Shown one piece after another: positions 61,937 through 64,000 of a stretch of DNA of 64,000 bases (its first letter is position 1; every line of letters starts with the position of its first letter). The position numbers were made by a program, and so were the translations under genes. The DNA is taken from NCBI GenBank assembly GCA_013285445.1, contig CP053448.1, forward strand, positions 1,612,001 through 1,676,000. The letters are read 5' to 3'. Source of the stretch: Pseudomonadota bacterium (lineage in GTDB: Bacteria; Pseudomonadota; Gammaproteobacteria; Xanthomonadales; Wenzhouxiangellaceae). Under the pieces are notes generated by a model. It searched no databases and was not told the DNA's origin. It saw nothing but the letters and a program-made list of their open reading frames with translations.

Positions 61937-62620
61937 TTGCGCCTGACCGGTTCGATCAAGGCGGTACTGTTCGACCTCGATGGAACGCTGGTCGATAGCG
62001 CGCCGGATCTGCTGTCCGCGCTCGACCACGTGCTTGCCCGTCTCGGTCGGCCGCCCTGCAGCCGGCCGGCCTTGCGTCATTTCGCCTCGCGCGGAGCGCT
62101 TGGCCTGCTCGAGGCCGGCCTGCCCGATGTGGGCGATACCGAGCGGCAGCGTTTGCGGCAGCCGTTTCTGGACTTCTATGCCAGGCACCTCTGGCGTGAA
62201 TCCCGGCCATTCGAGGGGATCGATGACCTGCTCGAAGCGCTGGGTCGTGCCGGGATTCCGATCGGGGTGGTCACCAACAAGATCACCCGTTTCGCCGCTC
62301 CGGTGCTGAACCATGCCGGCTGGACCGAGCGCATCGCGTGCCTGGTGACCGGTGACCGGGTTGCACGGCCAAAACCGGACCCGGAACCGGTGCGGCTGGC
62401 CTGCAGGCTGTTGTTGGTCGACCCGGCCGACGTGGTGTTCATCGGCGATGATCAGCGGGATGTAGAGGCCGGACAGGCGGCCGGTGTGACCACGATCGTA
62501 GCCGGCTGGGGCTATCTCGACCCGGCCGTCGACCCCGATAGCTGGGGTGCCGATGCCTTCGCCGCGAGTCCCAGTGGCCTGGCGGCGCTGCTGGCGAACC
62601 GTGCTGGCCCGAACCGATGA
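61937..62620 (+). CDS. mupP: HAD phosphatase, MupP-like (MurNAc-6-phosphate phosphatase)
   Basis: 227-residue HAD hydrolase. Nucleophile Asp13 and acid/base Asp15 in VLFDLDGTLVDSAPDL; VVTNKI, KPDPEPV and FIGDDQRDVEAGQAAG complete the motifs. Its position behind ubiG and mtaD matches MupP, which dephosphorylates MurNAc-6-phosphate in cell-wall recycling; phosphoglycolate phosphatase is the alternative by sequence alone. Start is TTG at 61937 (GGAG upstream), giving MRLTGSIKAVLF. Overlaps the next gene by ATGA. Confidence 0.85.
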   Translation: MRLTGSIKAVLFDLDGTLVDSAPDLLSALDHVLARLGRPPCSRPALRHFASRGALGLLEAGLPDVGDTERQRLRQPFLDFYARHLWRESRPFEGIDDLLEALGRAGIPIGVVTNKITRFAAPVLNHAGWTERIACLVTGDRVARPKPDPEPVRLACRLLLVDPADVVFIGDDQRDVEAGQAAGVTTIVAGWGYLDPAVDPDSWGADAFAASPSGLAALLANRAGPNR

Positions 62621-63447
62621 AGCCCCTAGACTGGTGCCGTGAACGCCTGCAGGTGGCCGGGCAGCCACTGGCTGCATCACTGCCGTTTGCGCCATCGGAC
62701 CACCGCCAGACGATCATTGCGCTGCGCGCGCTGGCCACAGAGATCATGGCGGTGCCCCGGGAGGTCGACGAGGCCGAGGTGGCGCGTCGCAAGCTGGAGT
62801 GGTGGAGTCAGGCGCTGGAGGCGGGCAGCGCCCACCCGGCCATCGAGGCCTGGTACCGGACGTCGGCATCCGCGATGCTTCGCGGCGAGTTCGCCTCGCT
62901 GCTGGCTGCGGTGGTGACCGACATCGATCCACCGCGCTGCAATGATCTCGACGAGGCCTGGCAGTACTGCGGACGGCTCGGTGGCATGGTGGCCGTGCTG
63001 GAGGCGCGTGCGCTGGGCGCCGACCCGGCGCTGGCCGAATGCCTGCGCGCCTGCGGTACTTTCAGCGAACTGGTGCGGCGCGTGCGCGATGTAGCCATCG
63101 ACGCTGGCCGGCATCGCTGGCTGGTTCCGCTGCAGCTTCAGGCCCAGTACCAGGTTTCGCGCGTGGACGTCGTCTCGGGTGCGGTCGGCCGCGGCTGGGA
63201 TGGACTGGTTCGCCACTGGCTTGGCGACGGGCTGCGCCGGGTTGAAGCAGCCGCGCCGGGCGCTGATCCGGTTGCGGCCTGGCGGCACCGGCACGTACTG
63301 ATCGCACACGCGCTTGATCGTCGCCTGGCCAGCCGGCTTGCGGCGCGGCCGGGCCGAATTCTCGGCCACCGCTTCCTGCCGGGGCATGCCGGCAATGTCT
63401 GGACCGCCTGGCGCTGCGCCCGGCGGCTGCAACGGGCGGCTCGCTGA
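62617..63447 (+). CDS. Squalene/phytoene synthase-family protein, atypical
   Basis: 276 residues with the all-helical fold pattern of the family: ASLPFAPSDHRQTIIALRAL at the N-terminus, then VARRKLEWWSQAL. The first aspartate-rich motif that binds the diphosphate is absent, while a trace of the second (RVRDVAIDAGRHRWLVPLQL) remains. This resembles the NDUFAF6-like branch, whose role is not isoprenoid condensation. Translationally coupled to mupP. Function unknown; naming it a synthase would overreach. Confidence 0.7.
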   Translation: MKPLDWCRERLQVAGQPLAASLPFAPSDHRQTIIALRALATEIMAVPREVDEAEVARRKLEWWSQALEAGSAHPAIEAWYRTSASAMLRGEFASLLAAVVTDIDPPRCNDLDEAWQYCGRLGGMVAVLEARALGADPALAECLRACGTFSELVRRVRDVAIDAGRHRWLVPLQLQAQYQVSRVDVVSGAVGRGWDGLVRHWLGDGLRRVEAAAPGADPVAAWRHRHVLIAHALDRRLASRLAARPGRILGHRFLPGHAGNVWTAWRCARRLQRAAR

Positions 63448-63461
63448 CCCGCTTTACCGGT

Positions 63462-63746
63462 TCAGTCGTCGCTGATGATATCCGGCCCCTTGCCGGCAGA
63501 TTTTTCGTAAACGCCGCGACCGATACGACGATACTGCGTAAAGCCGGCCTTTTCGATCGTCGACTGATCCGGCGCACCGGAATGACGCCCGACGACGCTG
63601 GGCGGCGAGATCAGACGCCGCACGGCCGCGCCGCAGCGCGGACATTTCGACAGCGGTTCGTCATCCAGGCGCTGCAGCACCGTAAAGGACTCATGACAGT
63701 GCGGGCAGCCCTTCGGGGAACGGCAGCGGTATTCGTAGAACGGCAT
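63462..63746 (-). CDS. FmdB-family zinc ribbon protein
   Basis: 94-residue protein beginning MPFYEYRC with two CxxC pairs (CPHC and CPRC), the putative regulatory FmdB zinc ribbon. The C-terminal part (GFTQYRRIGRGVYEKSAGKG) is basic. Function is not established. The start at 63746 is preferred because the family starts MPxYEY and GGAG lies upstream; a longer frame begins at 63884. The CPHC pair sits in a slightly expanded loop (RSPKGCPHCHESF). Confidence 0.8.
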   Translation of the reverse strand: MPFYEYRCRSPKGCPHCHESFTVLQRLDDEPLSKCPRCGAAVRRLISPPSVVGRHSGAPDQSTIEKAGFTQYRRIGRGVYEKSAGKGPDIISDD

Positions 63747-63863
63747 CCGCGGGACTCCATACACGCCTGCCGGAGGCATCGGACCGATGGTATCGTACAT
63801 CGCAGCTCCCCTGTAGTATGTTGCCCCGATGTGGAATGACGGAATCGGTGCTTGCTGAGGTCG

Positions 63864-64000
63864 ATGGACAACGAAACCGATCACAGGGCCGTGTGGCTGA
63901 TCACAGGTGCGGCTGGCGCACTGGGCAGTGCGCTGGTTCGCCGGCTGTCCGAGACCGCCGAGTGCATCGCACTCGATCGGGACGAGCCAGGCCTCAACGC
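63864..64000 (+). CDS. Short-chain dehydrogenase, N-terminal part (cut by window edge)
   Basis: The first 45 residues contain an SDR nucleotide-binding site, VWLITGAAGALGSALVRRL, followed by CIALDRDEPGL. ATG at 63864 with GAGG nearby. The rest is outside the window, so the substrate is unknown. Divergent from fmdB. Confidence 0.72.
   Translation, partial: MDNETDHRAVWLITGAAGALGSALVRRLSETAECIALDRDEPGLN

Overview
The window is 64 kb of high-G+C bacterial chromosome packed with housekeeping genes. The gene content points to a gammaproteobacterium: SURF1/CyoE oxidase assembly, sucA-sucB-lpdA, the accA-tilS pair, mtaD-ubiG-mupP, EpmB next to EF-P, and FimX and PilH for type IV pili. Large secreted proteases, two of them ending in an IF-x-DRFE tail, together with the FimX/PilH types suggest a relative of Xanthomonadales or Wenzhouxiangella. 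That placement is inference from gene families. No rRNA, tRNA, CRISPR array, prophage or intact transposon was seen.

Layout. 1-4787: lpxH (cut by the window edge) and a periplasmic cyclophilin, divergent from mtnA and gyrA. 4788-6653: a vapBC toxin-antitoxin pair beside two decayed transposases, the only obviously foreign stretch. 6654-16983: three large exported peptidases. An M14 carboxypeptidase and an S8 subtilase on the minus strand share a C-terminal module. A tricorn-like S41 protease is divergent from them, and a perfect CRP/Clp-type box lies in the shared promoter region. 16984-17281: two hairpin elements of identical 24-27-24 geometry. 17282-24653: gcvP-cyoE-Sco-like-surf1, divergent DUF2909, peroxiredoxin, PilH and a YhdH-type oxidoreductase. 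24657-31676: lpdA, sucB, sucA and purB. 31763-35228: an SQR-like flavoprotein, an M20 hydrolase and an acyltransferase.

35326-40877 (plus strand): fumC, greB, an hsp20 gene with a ROSE-like RNA thermometer and a sigma32-like promoter, then plsC, rhomboid, SRPBCC and DUF2520 genes. 40858-43653 (minus): aat, a GNAT-family protein and trxB. 43782-47855 (plus): ald, ftsK and lolA. 47849-55150 (minus): gluQ, accA, tilS, xseB, a DUF4124 protein and a large reprolysin-like metalloprotease. 55196-64000: htpX, fimX, epmB divergent from efp, then mtaD-ubiG-mupP-squalene-synthase-like, an FmdB zinc ribbon and the start of an SDR gene.

How the genes work together. MtaD and MtnA are two steps of methylthioadenosine salvage. 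EpmB modifies the lysine visible in EF-P. SucA, SucB and LpdA form the 2-oxoglutarate dehydrogenase complex, with FumC elsewhere in the same cycle. SURF1, the Sco-like protein and CyoE mature a heme-copper oxidase. Translation starts are often non-ATG: several TTG and GTG starts are well placed, and greB and lpxH have no ATG, GTG or TTG available and probably start at CTG.
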